This document shows, one piece after another, positions 33,608-44,799 of a stretch of 64,000 nt of DNA. Every line of letters begins with the position of its first letter. Position 1 is the first letter of the stretch. Source of the DNA: Myxococcus hansupus (GTDB taxonomy: Bacteria; Myxococcota; Myxococcia; Myxococcales; Myxococcaceae); contig NZ_CP012109.1 in the NCBI RefSeq assembly GCF_000280925.3, positions 1,178,001-1,242,000 on the forward strand, in the 5' to 3' direction. The notes under the pieces are model-generated. The model had not been told where the DNA came from. It ran no database searches and saw only the letters and a program-made list of their open reading frames with translations. The translations under genes and the position numbers were made by a program.

Positions 33608-35581
33608 TCAGCGCTTCGCCTGTGAGGGGGTGGCCTTCGCGAGCAGCTCGTCGAGCACCGACGGGTCCGCCAGGGTGGAGGCGTCACCCAGGTTCTCCAC
33701 CTCGCCCGAGGCAATCTTGCGGAGCATGCGGCGCAGAATCTTCCCGGAGCGCGTCTTCGGCAGGCCGTTGACCAGCACCACCCGGTCCGGCGTGGCGATG
33801 GGGCCAATGACATGCCGGACCTGCTCCTTGAGCGCGCCCACCATCTGCTCGGAGCCGGACTCCTGCCAGTCCGGCTTCACCGTGACGAACGCGCACACGC
33901 CCGTGCCCTTGAGGTCGTGCGGGAAGCCCACCACGGCGGCCTCGGCGACGGCCTCGTGGGCGACGAGCGCGCTCTCCACCTCGGCGGTGCCCAGGCGGTG
34001 GCCGGAGACGTTGAGCACGTCATCCACGCGGCCGGTAATCCAGTAGTACCCATCCTCGTCGCGGCGGCAGCCGTCGCCGGTGAAGTAGAGGTTGGGGAAG
34101 CGCGCGTAGTACGTCTCCTTGAAGCGCTGGTGGTGGCCGTACAGCGTGCGGGCCTGGCCGGGCCACGAGCGCGCCATGCACAGGTTGCCGCTGACGCCGT
34201 TGCCTTCGATGATGCGGCCCTCGTCGTCCACCAGCACCGGCTCCACGCCGAAGAAGGGCAGGGTGGCCGAGCCCGGCTTGGACGGCGTGGCACCCGGCAG
34301 CGGCGCAATCAGGATGCCGCCCGTCTCCGTCTGCCACCAGGTGTCCACCACCGGGCAGCGGCCCTCGCCGACGACGTCGTGGTACCAGCGCCAGACCTCC
34401 GGGTTGATGGGCTCGCCCACGCTGCCCAGCAGGCGCAGCGACTGGCGCGAGGACTTCTTCACCCACGCGTCGCCCTCCTTGATGAGCGAGCGCAGCGCGG
34501 TGGGCGCCGTGTAGAGGATGCTGGCCTTGAGGTCATCCACCACGCGCCAGAGCCGGCTCGCGTCCGGGTAGGTGGGCGTGGACTCGAACATCACCGTGGT
34601 GGTGCCGTTCATCAGCGGCCCGTAGAGGATGTAGCTGTGGCCGGTGACCCAGCCCAGGTCCGCCGCGCAGAAGTAGACGTCGTCCGGCTGGATGTCGAAG
34701 ACGTAGCGGAACGTGGTGGCCGCATACACGAGATAGCCGCCCGTGGTGTGCAGCACGCCCTTGGGCTTCCCGGTGGAGCCGGACGTGTAGAGGATGAAGA
34801 GCGGGTCCTCCGAATCCATCCATTCCGCCGGACAGACGCCGCGGTGCTTGGACATCTCCGCGTCCAGCCAGTAGTCGCGGCCATCGAGCATGGGAACTTC
34901 CTTGCCCGTGCGGCGCACGACGAGGATGGACTGCACCAGGGACAGACCCTCCACGGCCTCGTCGGCGATGGCCTTGGTGGCCACGAACTTGGGGCCGCGC
35001 GGGCCTTCATTGGCGGTGACCAGCACCTTGGCGCCCGAGTCCAGGATGCGCTCGCGCAGGGCCTCCGAGGAGAAGCCGGCGAACACCACCGAGTGCACCG
35101 CGCCGAGGCGGGCGCACGCGAGCATGGTGTAGGCCAGCTCCGGCACCATGGGCAGGTAGATGCAGACGCGGTCGCCCTTGCGCACGCCGTGGGCCTTGAG
35201 GACGTTGGCCACGCGGCCCACGTGGTGCTGGAGGTCGCGGTAGGTGATGGATTCGTATTCGCCCGGCTCGTTCTTCGCCCAGACGATGGCGACCTTGCCG
35301 GGGCGCGTCCTGGCGTGCCGGTCGACACAGTTGTAGGCCGCGTTGATCTTGCCGCCGCCGAACCAGGAGAAGTCCACCTGCTCGGCGTCCACGTCCATGA
35401 TGGAGTCGGGCTTGTGGAACCAGGTGAGCTGCTCGGCCATCTCGCCCCAGAAGGACTCGGGCTGCTCGAGGCTGCGCCGGTAGAGGCGCTGGTAGTCCTC
35501 CAGGCTCTTCACGTGGGCGTTGCGGCTGAAGGCGTCCTTCGTGGGAATGAGCGCGTCGTGCGTTGGGGCCATCGTCGTCAT
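33608..35581 (-). CDS. acs: Acetyl-CoA synthetase (AMP-forming)
   Basis: This 657-residue adenylate-forming enzyme activates acetate to acetyl-AMP and then acetyl-CoA. The P-loop-like TSGSTGKPKG, the acyl-pocket DTWWQTETGG, the hinge GRVDDVLNVSGHR and the C-terminal catalytic lysine in PKTRSGKILRR (the usual acetylation target) are all present. Length matches Acs (about 650). ATG 35581 gives the normal N-terminus. It lies 18 bp downstream of a porin gene and 16 bp upstream of the DUF485 gene, inside the sigma-54-type operon that ends in actP. Confidence 0.97.
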   Translation of the reverse strand: MTTMAPTHDALIPTKDAFSRNAHVKSLEDYQRLYRRSLEQPESFWGEMAEQLTWFHKPDSIMDVDAEQVDFSWFGGGKINAAYNCVDRHARTRPGKVAIVWAKNEPGEYESITYRDLQHHVGRVANVLKAHGVRKGDRVCIYLPMVPELAYTMLACARLGAVHSVVFAGFSSEALRERILDSGAKVLVTANEGPRGPKFVATKAIADEAVEGLSLVQSILVVRRTGKEVPMLDGRDYWLDAEMSKHRGVCPAEWMDSEDPLFILYTSGSTGKPKGVLHTTGGYLVYAATTFRYVFDIQPDDVYFCAADLGWVTGHSYILYGPLMNGTTTVMFESTPTYPDASRLWRVVDDLKASILYTAPTALRSLIKEGDAWVKKSSRQSLRLLGSVGEPINPEVWRWYHDVVGEGRCPVVDTWWQTETGGILIAPLPGATPSKPGSATLPFFGVEPVLVDDEGRIIEGNGVSGNLCMARSWPGQARTLYGHHQRFKETYYARFPNLYFTGDGCRRDEDGYYWITGRVDDVLNVSGHRLGTAEVESALVAHEAVAEAAVVGFPHDLKGTGVCAFVTVKPDWQESGSEQMVGALKEQVRHVIGPIATPDRVVLVNGLPKTRSGKILRRMLRKIASGEVENLGDASTLADPSVLDELLAKATPSQAKR

Positions 35582-35599
35582 CCTGGGAATGGAGGAGGG

Positions 35600-36706
35600 T
35601 TAGTAGAAGAGCTGCAGTTGGCTGGTGCCCGTCACGGCGGCCGGGGCCTGGGCGAGGTCACCCGTCCATGTGACGGCGACCTCGGTGCGGAGGTTGAGCG
35701 TGTGCTTCTGGAACCAGATGTTGAAGCCGGGCTTGATGGCGACCTGGTCCACGCCGGACACGCGCGCCTTGAAGTACTCGCCGGAGATGAGCGGCTGGAG
35801 CTTGCCGAAGCGCCAGCCCGTCTCCGCGTAGAAGCCCGTGCCGCTCTGCGGGTTGTCCAGGCCCTGGCGGTAGTGGAAGAGCGTGGCGTTGAAGACGAAC
35901 TCCTGGTCGTTCGGCAGGGGCACGTCGAGGAACACGTCCGCGGCCAGGCCCAGCGAGTCATGGAGCCCGGACACCGTGGACACCGCCTTGGGCTGGTAGT
36001 CGGCGCCAATGCCCACCGACAGGCGCGGCTCGGAGGAGAAGTAGATGCCCTGGAAGAAGAGGTCCTCCTCCCGCGTGAAGAAGTTCCAGCGCGCCATCGC
36101 GGTGACGCGAGGCAGGTCGTCCGGGTTGAGGACCGTGCCATCCGGGGCCGTCTGGCCGTTGACGCCGTTGAAGACGGCGGCACGGAAGCCCACGGGGCCC
36201 GCGAAGCCGCGGACCTGCACGCCGATGTCCCGCCACACCTTGCCCACGCCCGGCGTCCAGCGGACCAGATTGGAGTGGTAGTCCACCGCCTGCAACGCGA
36301 TGGCGCCCTGGAGCACGTGGCGCGTCAGCGGCGGCAGCAGCATGCCGACGTCAATCCAGATTTTCTCCGCGACCTCGTACGAGATGAACGCGTCCTGGAT
36401 GAAGAACTCGACGTCCCAGTTGCCATTCTTTCCGAAGTTCGGCTGGTCCGTCTCCGCGAAGAACGACAGCTTCTTGGTGATGTTCCCGAAGACGAGCAGG
36501 CGCGTGCGCCGCAGGAACATGTCGCTGCCGGGGCCTCCGGACGGCGCGCCCCCGTCGACAATCTGGAGCTGCGGCTGAAGGAGGATGGCGACGTTGAGAT
36601 AGGACTCCTCGCTGATGGGAATCTTGAATGCGCTCGAAGGCGTGGCTGACAGACAGACCGCGAGCGCGGCCATGAGCGACAGCATGCGTGCGGGGGCAGT
36701 GCGCAT
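35600..36706 (-). CDS. Outer-membrane porin (OprO/OprP-like) of the acetate operon
   Basis: This 368-residue protein has a signal peptide (about 1-26, ending SSA) and an amphipathic beta-strand barrel ending in Phe-Tyr, the usual outer-membrane C-terminal aromatic. FLRRTRLLVFG and NFFTREEDLFFQGIYF resemble phosphate-selective-porin-like barrels. ATG 36706 is chosen for its Arg-containing signal-peptide start; ATG 36685 is the alternative if transcription begins at the predicted sigma-54 start near 36708. It is the first gene of porin-acs-DUF485-actP, so a role in bringing acetate or similar acids across the outer membrane is likely by context. Confidence 0.8.
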   Translation of the reverse strand: MRTAPARMLSLMAALAVCLSATPSSAFKIPISEESYLNVAILLQPQLQIVDGGAPSGGPGSDMFLRRTRLLVFGNITKKLSFFAETDQPNFGKNGNWDVEFFIQDAFISYEVAEKIWIDVGMLLPPLTRHVLQGAIALQAVDYHSNLVRWTPGVGKVWRDIGVQVRGFAGPVGFRAAVFNGVNGQTAPDGTVLNPDDLPRVTAMARWNFFTREEDLFFQGIYFSSEPRLSVGIGADYQPKAVSTVSGLHDSLGLAADVFLDVPLPNDQEFVFNATLFHYRQGLDNPQSGTGFYAETGWRFGKLQPLISGEYFKARVSGVDQVAIKPGFNIWFQKHTLNLRTEVAVTWTGDLAQAPAAVTGTSQLQLFY

Positions 36707-36719
36707 GCCCCGCACCAGA

Positions 36720-36734
36720 GCAACGCATCTGCCA
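36720..36734 (-). promoter_or_regulatory. Sigma-54 (-24/-12) promoter of the porin-acs-actP operon
   Basis: On the minus strand it reads TGGCAGATGCGTTGC. TGG and GC are exactly ten bases apart, with TGGCA at -24 and TTGC at -12, close to the TGGCACG-N4-TTGCW consensus. The predicted start is near 36708, next to the porin ATG. Confidence 0.75.
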
Positions 36735-36787
36735 ACGCGTTGCGCTCGGCAATTCAAGACCTTACAGGTTGGCTCGGCGCGTCAGGT

Positions 36788-36845
36788 GTTACCGAAGGTG
36801 ACGTGCGCGTTACCGCCGTAACGCTTTATGCACCGCGCCGTAACG
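36788..36845. promoter_or_regulatory. Phased palindromic upstream activator sites
   Basis: GTTACC-GAA-GGTGAC (36788-36802, one mismatch), CGTTAC-CGCC-GTAACG (36808-36823, perfect) and a third GTAACG half-site (36840-36845) are spaced 20-22 bp apart, about two helical turns. They lie about 85, 107 and 135 bp upstream of the predicted sigma-54 start, the classic enhancer distance. They are probably sites for the adjacent NtrC-type regulator. Confidence 0.6.
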
Positions 36846-36859
36846 ATTCACGCACGGCG

Positions 36860-37687
36860 TCACGCGGGCTTCGAGTTCGAGTGGTCACCTGTCTTGCCGA
36901 GCAGGTATCCACCATGGCTGATGGCCAGCAGGGCGAGCATCCCTTGTGACAGCTCGGGCAGCGCATCATGGGATTTGCGCATCACCGCCATGGCCACGTC
37001 CATGAAGTAGCCCGTCGCGGCGATGAGCGTGAAATAGAACATCTGCACCTTGGCCAGGTCGATGTGCGCGGTGTTGCCCACCTCGTCTCCCTGGAACATG
37101 TCCGCCATGCGCGCGTCCGTCAGGTGGGGGTTGGCGTAGAGCACGCCCTGGCGGTGCGCATCGATGTCCGTGGTCGGCTCGGCGAGCTGCTCGGAGGTGT
37201 TCTGCACCAGCTTCTCATCCGGGCTGCGCGCGCGCTTGGCCCCCAGCACCAGCGGTGTGCCCAGCAGCGACGTGGTGGCGATGCCCATGGCAATCCAGAG
37301 CTCCTGGGGGATGGCGACGCCCACGGCGCTCTGTCCGCCCGCCTTCACGCGGGCGAGCGTCATCGTCAGGTAGCCCCCCATCACCACCACCGTCCAGACC
37401 AACGCCTGGAAGCGCGAGAGGCTCATCAGGTTGCGCTCGCTGATGAGCAACGCGAGGGGCACGCCCGAGATGGCCTTGCCCAGCACCAGCAGGCCCGCGG
37501 TGAGCATGGCGGTCGTTCCCACCAGGTTCCAACCGGGAGGCAGGTACCAGTTGGTGGCCAGCACGGCGATGGGCATGGCCGTGGTGAGGACCGCCAGTCG
37601 TCCATACTCCGCGCGAGGAATGGCCTCGACGACGCCCCCCGCGTGATTGCCAGCGCTGCTGCTCGTCACAGGCACGCTCTCTGCCAT
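36860..37687 (-). CDS. Six-helix membrane protein, unknown function
   Basis: This 275-residue protein has about six hydrophobic segments (30-50, 55-82, 93-113, 128-147, 220-240 and 252-270). A soluble loop of about 70 residues (150-215) lies between the fourth and fifth and contains TTDIDAHRQGVLYANP. I do not recognise the family. It sits on the same strand between the NtrC-type regulator (134 bp upstream) and the sigma-54 promoter of the acetate operon, whose activator sites start 15 bp past its stop. Its place suggests, but does not show, a role in the same response. Confidence 0.65.
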   Translation of the reverse strand: MAESVPVTSSSAGNHAGGVVEAIPRAEYGRLAVLTTAMPIAVLATNWYLPPGWNLVGTTAMLTAGLLVLGKAISGVPLALLISERNLMSLSRFQALVWTVVVMGGYLTMTLARVKAGGQSAVGVAIPQELWIAMGIATTSLLGTPLVLGAKRARSPDEKLVQNTSEQLAEPTTDIDAHRQGVLYANPHLTDARMADMFQGDEVGNTAHIDLAKVQMFYFTLIAATGYFMDVAMAVMRKSHDALPELSQGMLALLAISHGGYLLGKTGDHSNSKPA

Positions 37688-37821
37688 GTCGCCCCCCTGA
37701 GGTGTGTTGCGGGGATGCTAGCGATGGGCGGTGGCGGGCGGTCCGCCGTGCCGGCGCGCCGCCGCTGGAGGACGCGCCCGTGAGACCCGGGGGCCATGGA
37801 CGGCCGCCGGTGCGCCGTGTT

Positions 37822-39197
<1,376 letters not shown>

Positions 39198-39201
<4 letters not shown>

Positions 39202-42131
39202 GTCGGGGCCCCCGGAAGGCGCACCACGACGCTAGTCCCGCCCCCCTGTCGTCTGTCCACCTGCATTGTTCCGCCGTGCTCCCGGACGATGCCCGCGGCG
39301 AGCGCCAGGCCCAGGCCTGTTCCCTCGCCGGGACCCTTCGTCGTGAAGAAGGGTTCGAAGATTCGCTGCGCCAGTTCGGCGGGAATCCCATGCCCCCGGT
39401 CCATGATGTGCAAACGCACGACGCCCTCGTGGACGTCCGCTTCCAGCTCCACCACGCCGCGCTCCGGAGACGCGTCCATCGCGTTCGTGAGCAGGTTGAC
39501 GAGCACCTGCTCCAGCCGCTGCGCGTCGCCTTCGACCTCCAGGCCTTCCGGGCAGCGGTGCTCGAAGCTCACTCCACGTTGCTTGCGTGCGAACTGGGCG
39601 AGCTGCATCGCCTCTCCGAGCAGTTGGGCCACGGACACCCGCGTGAAGGGCCGCGCTTGTCCACCCACCGTGCCTTCGTGGCTGAACGTCACCAACGTCC
39701 GGACGATGGCGTCGATGCGCCGGCACTGCTGGAGGATGAGCCCCGCGCGCTCCTGCACCGCGCCCGGGTCATCCAGGTCGTACTTGAGGTTCTGCGTCAG
39801 GCTGGCGATGGCTGTCAGGGGATTGCCAATCTCATGCGCCACGCCGGCGGCCACGCGGCCCAGCGAGGCCAGCCGGTCCTGGTGGGCCAGCCGCGCGTCC
39901 ACGGCCTTGCGCGCCGTCAGGTCCTCCACCAGCAAGGCCATGCCCTCGGACGTGCCGCCGCCTTCCTCGGCGGGGGACAGCCGGGAGCGGTGCAGCCGCA
40001 GGGTGCGCTCGACGCCGGACACGGTGAGCCGCACCTCGGTGTCGCTGTCCGCCCCGCTGGCGAAGCGGGACAGGAGCTCGCCCCAGGTCGCGGGGAGCGC
40101 CTCCAGCAGGTGGCCTCGCGCGGCGTCCACCGGCACGCGGGTGAGCTGCTCCATCGCCGCGTTCCAGATGAGGACCTCGCCATCCGGCCCCACGGCGCAG
40201 ACGCCCACTGGCAGGTCCTCCAGGATGCGGCGCAGGTAGCGGCGCACGGCCTCCAGGGCGGGCACGGGGCCGCGCATGCTCCGCGCGTCGCGCAGGCGCT
40301 CCTCCACGAAGCGGAGCTGCTCCGCCAGGGCGGTGCGCGCGCCCGGCTCCAGGCGCAGCGCTTCTTCCACCGTCATCCGGGCGAGCACCGGCCCCAGCAG
40401 GCCGGACAGGTTGCGCTCCACGCCGTCGCGCAGGCGGCGCAGCTCGGAGGGGCGGCGCTCGTCCGGAGGCAGGGCCAACGCCGTCAGCGCGCGGTCCACC
40501 TCCGCGGACGCGGCCTCCTCGCCCAGCAGCGGCGCCAGCTTGCGCCGGAACTCCTCGGGCGAGCCCGCCACCACGCCTCCCGCCGCGGGGGCCACTTCCT
40601 CGCGGGTGCAGGTCCGCGCGGCCTCGGTCTCCTCGGCGGACTGGCGCGTGACCAGCGACACGCCGACGAAGGCGAGCGTGTTGAGCGAGAGGGACGCGAA
40701 GGTGGCGAAGCCCCAGGGCTCCGCGACCGGGAAGCCCAGCAGCGCCGCCATCCGGTGCGTCCACGCGACGACGCCCGGCGAGGCCCACAGCGGCAGCACC
40801 AACGTGAAGAACCACAGCACCGCGCCCACGCCCATGCCCGTCAGCAGGCCCGCGCGCGTGCCACGCTTCCAGAACAGCAGCCCCAGCACGCCGGGGATGA
40901 ACTGCGCCACCGCGACGAAGGACACCAGGCCCAGGTCCACCAGCCCCGTGCCGCGCGTGTTCAGCAGCCAGTGGAAGCCGTAGCCGGCCAGGATGATGAT
41001 GCCGATGAGCAGGCGGCGCGCCCACAGCAGCCAGCCGTACAGGTGCGGCTGTCCGCGCGCGTACCCCAGGGGCAGCACCAGGTGCGTGAGGCACATGGGC
41101 GCCAGGGCCAGCGTGGTGACGATGACCATGGCGCTGGACGCGGAGACGCCGCCCAGGAAGGCCCCCAGCGCCAGCCACGTGGCGCCGCCCGCCGCGGGCA
41201 CGGCCAGCACGTGGAAGTCCGCGGGCCACGGCAGGCCCATCGCCTCGCCGCCCCACAGCACCAGCGGCACCATGAGGTTCATCACCAGCAGCAGCAGCGG
41301 GAAGGCCCAGGTGGCGGTGGCCAGCCCCTCGCGCTCCGGGGCCTCGGTGAAGGCGACGTGGTAGCTGCGCGGCGTGAGGAAGGCGGCGGCGCAGGACAGC
41401 ACCAGCAGCGGCGCCCAGGGTGCATCGCGCGCGGGGCGCTGCAGGCCGTCGATGGCTTCCGGGTGCGCGTCCAGCCAGGCGCGCAGCCCGTCCACGCCGC
41501 CGAACACGTTGGAGACGGCCCAGAGGCCCACGGCCACCAGGGCCACCAGCTTCACCGCGGACTCGAAGGCGATGGCCAGCATCAGGCCTTCGTGCCGCTC
41601 GCGCGGGGTGAGGTGCCGCGCGCCGAAGAGGACGGAGAAGACGGTGAGCACCGCGCAGAAGCCCAGGCCCACCAGGGTGGGGGACGCGGACGGGCTGAGC
41701 ACGCGCGCGGACTCCACGACGGCGCGCACCTGGAGGGCCAGGTAGGGCAGGCTGCCCGCCAGCAGGAGCAGCGTCACCGCCGTGCCGGTGCTCTGTCCCG
41801 GGTAGCGGAAGGCCAGCACATCCGCCAGGGAGGTGAGCTGGAGCTCGCGCGACAAGCGCAAGAGCGGGCGCCACAACACGGGCACCAGCAGGCATGCCAG
41901 CGTGGCGCCCAGGTAGATGCCGAGGTAGCGGAAGCCGTGCCTCGCCGCATAGCCCACGCTGCCGAAGTAGGACCATGACGTGGCGTAGACGCCCAGGGCC
42001 AGCGCGTAGACGAGCGGGTGCTGGGTGATGCGCGCGGGGATGGCGCCGCGCTCCGCCGCGTAGGCCACCAGGAAGAGCACCAGCAGGTACGCGACCGAGG
42101 CGGCGACGAGCGAGCCCAGGTCAAGCGTCAT
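39198..42131 (-). CDS. Symporter-fused sensor histidine kinase (CrbS/CbrA-like)
   Basis: This 977-residue sensor begins with a full sodium:solute symporter-type module (about thirteen helices, residues 1-505). A helical STAC-like linker (about 540-620), a PAS domain (about 630-740), HisKA with GVAHEIGNPLTAI (His766) and an HATPase_c domain (GHGIPAELAQRIFEPFF, GTGLGLA) follow. This is the CrbS/CbrA architecture, which in Vibrio and Pseudomonas senses or couples to acetate or carbon-source transport. ATG 42131 is chosen over 42176 because it begins the first helix and overlaps the small upstream gene by 11 bases. The ATGA overlap with the regulator indicates translational coupling. Confidence 0.9.
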
Positions 42132-42321
42132 GGCCACCGCTCCGGTGGGCCACCCAGCCGCCGAGGACGATGACACCCAGCCACACCACGAAGGGCAGGT
42201 AGCCCGGCGCCCCCTCCGCCAGCCACAGCCGGCGCAGCGGCGAGCCGAAGAGCAGCACCGCGATGGCGAAGACGAGCAGCGACGGCATCACTGGTGCGTC
42301 GGGCTCGGAGGGGCGCTTCAT
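42121..42321 (-). CDS. Two-helix small membrane protein preceding the sensor kinase (CbrX-like position)
   Basis: This 66-residue protein has two transmembrane helices (about 12-30 and 40-58) ending HRSGGHDA. Small two-helix proteins commonly precede symporter-type sensors and transporters (CbrX before CbrA in Pseudomonas, DUF4212 and others), so this is probably a partner of the kinase's transport module. Its last 11 bases overlap the kinase start. ATG 42321 is preferred; an in-frame GTG at 42351 would add ten residues. Neither has a strong ribosome-binding site. Confidence 0.7.
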   Translation of the reverse strand: MKRPSEPDAPVMPSLLVFAIAVLLFGSPLRRLWLAEGAPGYLPFVVWLGVIVLGGWVAHRSGGHDA

Positions 42322-42519
42322 CGCGGTGAGGATACCAGCGGAAGGGGCCACCGGTGGGGCGTCGTCACGCGTTCAGGCGGAAGCGGTGGGCTGGCTTCCT
42401 GGGCGCGGGCAGGGCGGCCATTCGCTCACCGTATCCCGCGAGGACGGCGTCCACGGACCTTTTCGTGCCGGCGAGTTGCTCGACAGACCACCTGGGCTGT
42501 CATGAGAATGCGGCCGCCG

Positions 42520-42540
42520 CGGGGACCGTCTTCGTCCCCG
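42520..42540 (+). promoter_or_regulatory. Leader hairpin before the Eis-like gene
   Basis: CGGGGAC and GTCCCCG form a perfect 7-bp stem with a seven-base loop. It ends seven bases before the GGAGG of the acetyltransferase gene, so it could affect mRNA stability or ribosome access. Confidence 0.35.
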
Positions 42541-42555
42541 GGAAACGGAGGGCAG

Positions 42556-43740
42556 ATGGAGACGACGCCTGCTGGTGATTTCGGGCCGCCGCGAGACGAA
42601 CGCGAGCTGGCCGCTGTCGCGGACATCATGGTGCATTCGTACGCGATGTCCCCGGCGGACAGCGCCGCGTGGATGCAGCGGACGACGCGGTCGGACCTGC
42701 GGGTGTTGCGCGAGGGCGGCCACGTGGCGGGCTCGTTGGTGCACATCCCCATGGGGCAGTGGTACGGCGGGCGCAGCGTGCCTGTCATCGGCGTGGGTGG
42801 CGTGGGCGTGTCGCCCGTGCACCGGGGGCGGGGCACCGCCACGCGGCTCATGCAGCACCTCCTGCGCGAGGCGCGCGCGTCGGGCGCGCCGCTGTCCGTG
42901 CTGTACCCCGCGACGCAGCCGCTCTACCGGCGCGTGGGCTATGAGCACGCGGGCGCGCGTTACGAGCTTCGCGTCCAGGTTCCTTCACTGGACTTCACGG
43001 AGCGGACGCTGGCGCTGAGGGCCATCGAGGCGGCGGACACGCCCGCCATCCTCCAGGCTTACCAGCGGTTCGCGCGCCATCGCACGGGCTGGTTGGACCG
43101 GACCGACTTCTCGTGGAGCCGCGTCCGGAACCTGCGCGGAGAGGTGGCGCATGGCTACCTCGTGGAGGGGCAGGACGGCGTGGAGGGCTACCTCTACGTC
43201 ATCCGCAGGCCGGTGAAGGACTTCAAGCAGGAGCTGTTCCTCACCGACGTGGTGGCCCACACGCCGGCCGCGGCGCGGCGGATTCTGAGCTTCCTGGGCG
43301 ACCACCGCTCCCTGGCCATGGAGGCGAGTTGGTACGGCGGCGTGGATGACCCGCTGCTCCTGCTGCTGCGTGAGCAGACGTACTCCGTGAAGCTCTACAT
43401 GCACTGGATGGTGCGCGTGCTGGACGTGGCGTCCGCGCTGCAGGCGCGGGGCTGGCCGGAGGGCCTCACCGGGACGCTCCACCTGGAGGTGGAGGACGAC
43501 CTCTTCCCGGAGAACACCGGGCGCTACGTGCTGGACGTGGCGGACGGACAGGCGAAGGTCCACCGTGGGGGCGACGGGCGGTTGCGGCTGCACGTGAAGT
43601 CGCTGGCCCCGCTGTACGCGGGCCACCTGAACGCCGAGTCCCTTCGCGCCATGGGGGCGCTGGAGGCGGACGATGCCTCGGTGCGCGTGGCCGGGGCGCT
43701 CTTCGCGGGCCCTCCACCTTCGCTGCGCGACATGTTCTGA
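42556..43740 (+). CDS. Eis-family GNAT N-acetyltransferase
   Basis: This 394-residue protein has the Eis architecture. The N-terminal GNAT fold carries the acetyl-CoA loop VSPVHRGRGTATRLM (Q/RxxGxG/A type). A second degenerate GNAT region follows, then a sterol-carrier-like C-terminal domain (about 300-394). The C-terminus ends MF, and in Eis the free C-terminal carboxylate is catalytic. Eis enzymes acetylate many amines, including aminoglycosides and peptides. ATG 42556 has GGAGG at good spacing; the long upstream open frame is a shadow of the kinase region. It stands 60 bp upstream of the epimerase-type gene. Confidence 0.85.
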   Translation: METTPAGDFGPPRDERELAAVADIMVHSYAMSPADSAAWMQRTTRSDLRVLREGGHVAGSLVHIPMGQWYGGRSVPVIGVGGVGVSPVHRGRGTATRLMQHLLREARASGAPLSVLYPATQPLYRRVGYEHAGARYELRVQVPSLDFTERTLALRAIEAADTPAILQAYQRFARHRTGWLDRTDFSWSRVRNLRGEVAHGYLVEGQDGVEGYLYVIRRPVKDFKQELFLTDVVAHTPAAARRILSFLGDHRSLAMEASWYGGVDDPLLLLLREQTYSVKLYMHWMVRVLDVASALQARGWPEGLTGTLHLEVEDDLFPENTGRYVLDVADGQAKVHRGGDGRLRLHVKSLAPLYAGHLNAESLRAMGALEADDASVRVAGALFAGPPPSLRDMF

Positions 43741-43800
43741 GCCGGGCCTGAAGTGGTAGGAGCAGGGGGCAGTTCTTCACGTCACCAGGGAGTGCGGTCG

Positions 43801-44796
43801 ATGCGGGCATTCGTCACCGGTGGTTCTGGCTTCGTGGGTCGACACCTCCTCACCGCGCTGAAGGTGCGGGGGACGCCGGCCCGGGCGCTCGCGCGCTCCA
43901 CCGCGGCCATGGAGGCGGTGGCGGCGGCCGGCGCGGAGCCCGTCGATGGGGATTTGTCCGACGTGGAGAAGCTGCGGGCGGGCATGGAGGGCTGCGACAC
44001 CGTCTTCCACTCCGCCGCGTACGTGAAGGGCGCTGGCGCGCGCAGCGAGTTCTACGAAGCGAACGTGCGCGGCACCGAGCGCGTGCTGGAGGCCGCGCGC
44101 GCCGCGGGCGTGAAGCGCCTGGTCCACGTCAGCACGGAGGCCGTGCTCGTGGATGGCACGCCGCTGGTGAAGGTGGACGAGACGATGCCGCTGCCCGAGC
44201 GCCCCATCGGGGACTACCCCTCCACCAAGGGGGAGGCGGAGCGGCGGGTGTTGAGCGTGAATTCGGAGGACTTCGTCACCGTGGCCGTGCGGCCCCGCTT
44301 CGTGTGGGGCGCGGGGGACACGTCGCTGTTCCCCCAGTTCGCGGAGGCGGTGCGCGCGGGGCGCTTCCGCTGGTTCAGCGGCGGGCGTTACCTGACGTCC
44401 ACCTGCCACGTGGCCAACTGCGTGGAGGGCATGTTGCTCGCGGCGGAGAAGGGGCGCGGCGGCGAGGCGTACTTCCTCACCGACGGGGAACCCGTGGAGT
44501 TCCGCGCGTTCATCACCGCGATGCTCGCGGCCCGGGGCGTGGACGCGGGCTCGCGCACGCTGCCGTACGGCGTGGCGGCGACGGTGGCCACGGTGGGAGA
44601 CCTGCTGTGGGGCACCCTGGGGCTCCCGGGGCGGCCTCCGCTCACCCGCACCGAGGTGCTCCTCATGGGGCGCGAGGTGACGGTCCGGGACGACAAGGCT
44701 CGCGCCGAGCTGGGGTATGAGGGCCGCCGCTCCCGCGAGGAGGGGCTCCGGGAAATGAAGGCGGAGCACGAGAGCGCCGCGTCGCGTATGCTCTGA
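43801..44796 (+). CDS. NAD(P)-dependent epimerase/dehydratase (extended SDR)
   Basis: This 331-residue extended short-chain dehydrogenase has GGSGFVGRH (GxxGxxG) at the N-terminus, an HVSTEAV strand and the catalytic YPSTK (YxxxK). The substrate side resembles the 3-beta-hydroxysteroid dehydrogenase and NAD-epimerase families (RPRFVWGAGD). The actual substrate cannot be told. ATG 43801 has GGGAG upstream, and the frame before it lacks homology. It is followed by the WGR gene after three bases, so the two are cotranscribed. Confidence 0.85.
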   Translation: MRAFVTGGSGFVGRHLLTALKVRGTPARALARSTAAMEAVAAAGAEPVDGDLSDVEKLRAGMEGCDTVFHSAAYVKGAGARSEFYEANVRGTERVLEAARAAGVKRLVHVSTEAVLVDGTPLVKVDETMPLPERPIGDYPSTKGEAERRVLSVNSEDFVTVAVRPRFVWGAGDTSLFPQFAEAVRAGRFRWFSGGRYLTSTCHVANCVEGMLLAAEKGRGGEAYFLTDGEPVEFRAFITAMLAARGVDAGSRTLPYGVAATVATVGDLLWGTLGLPGRPPLTRTEVLLMGREVTVRDDKARAELGYEGRRSREEGLREMKAEHESAASRML

Positions 44797-44799
44797 GGC

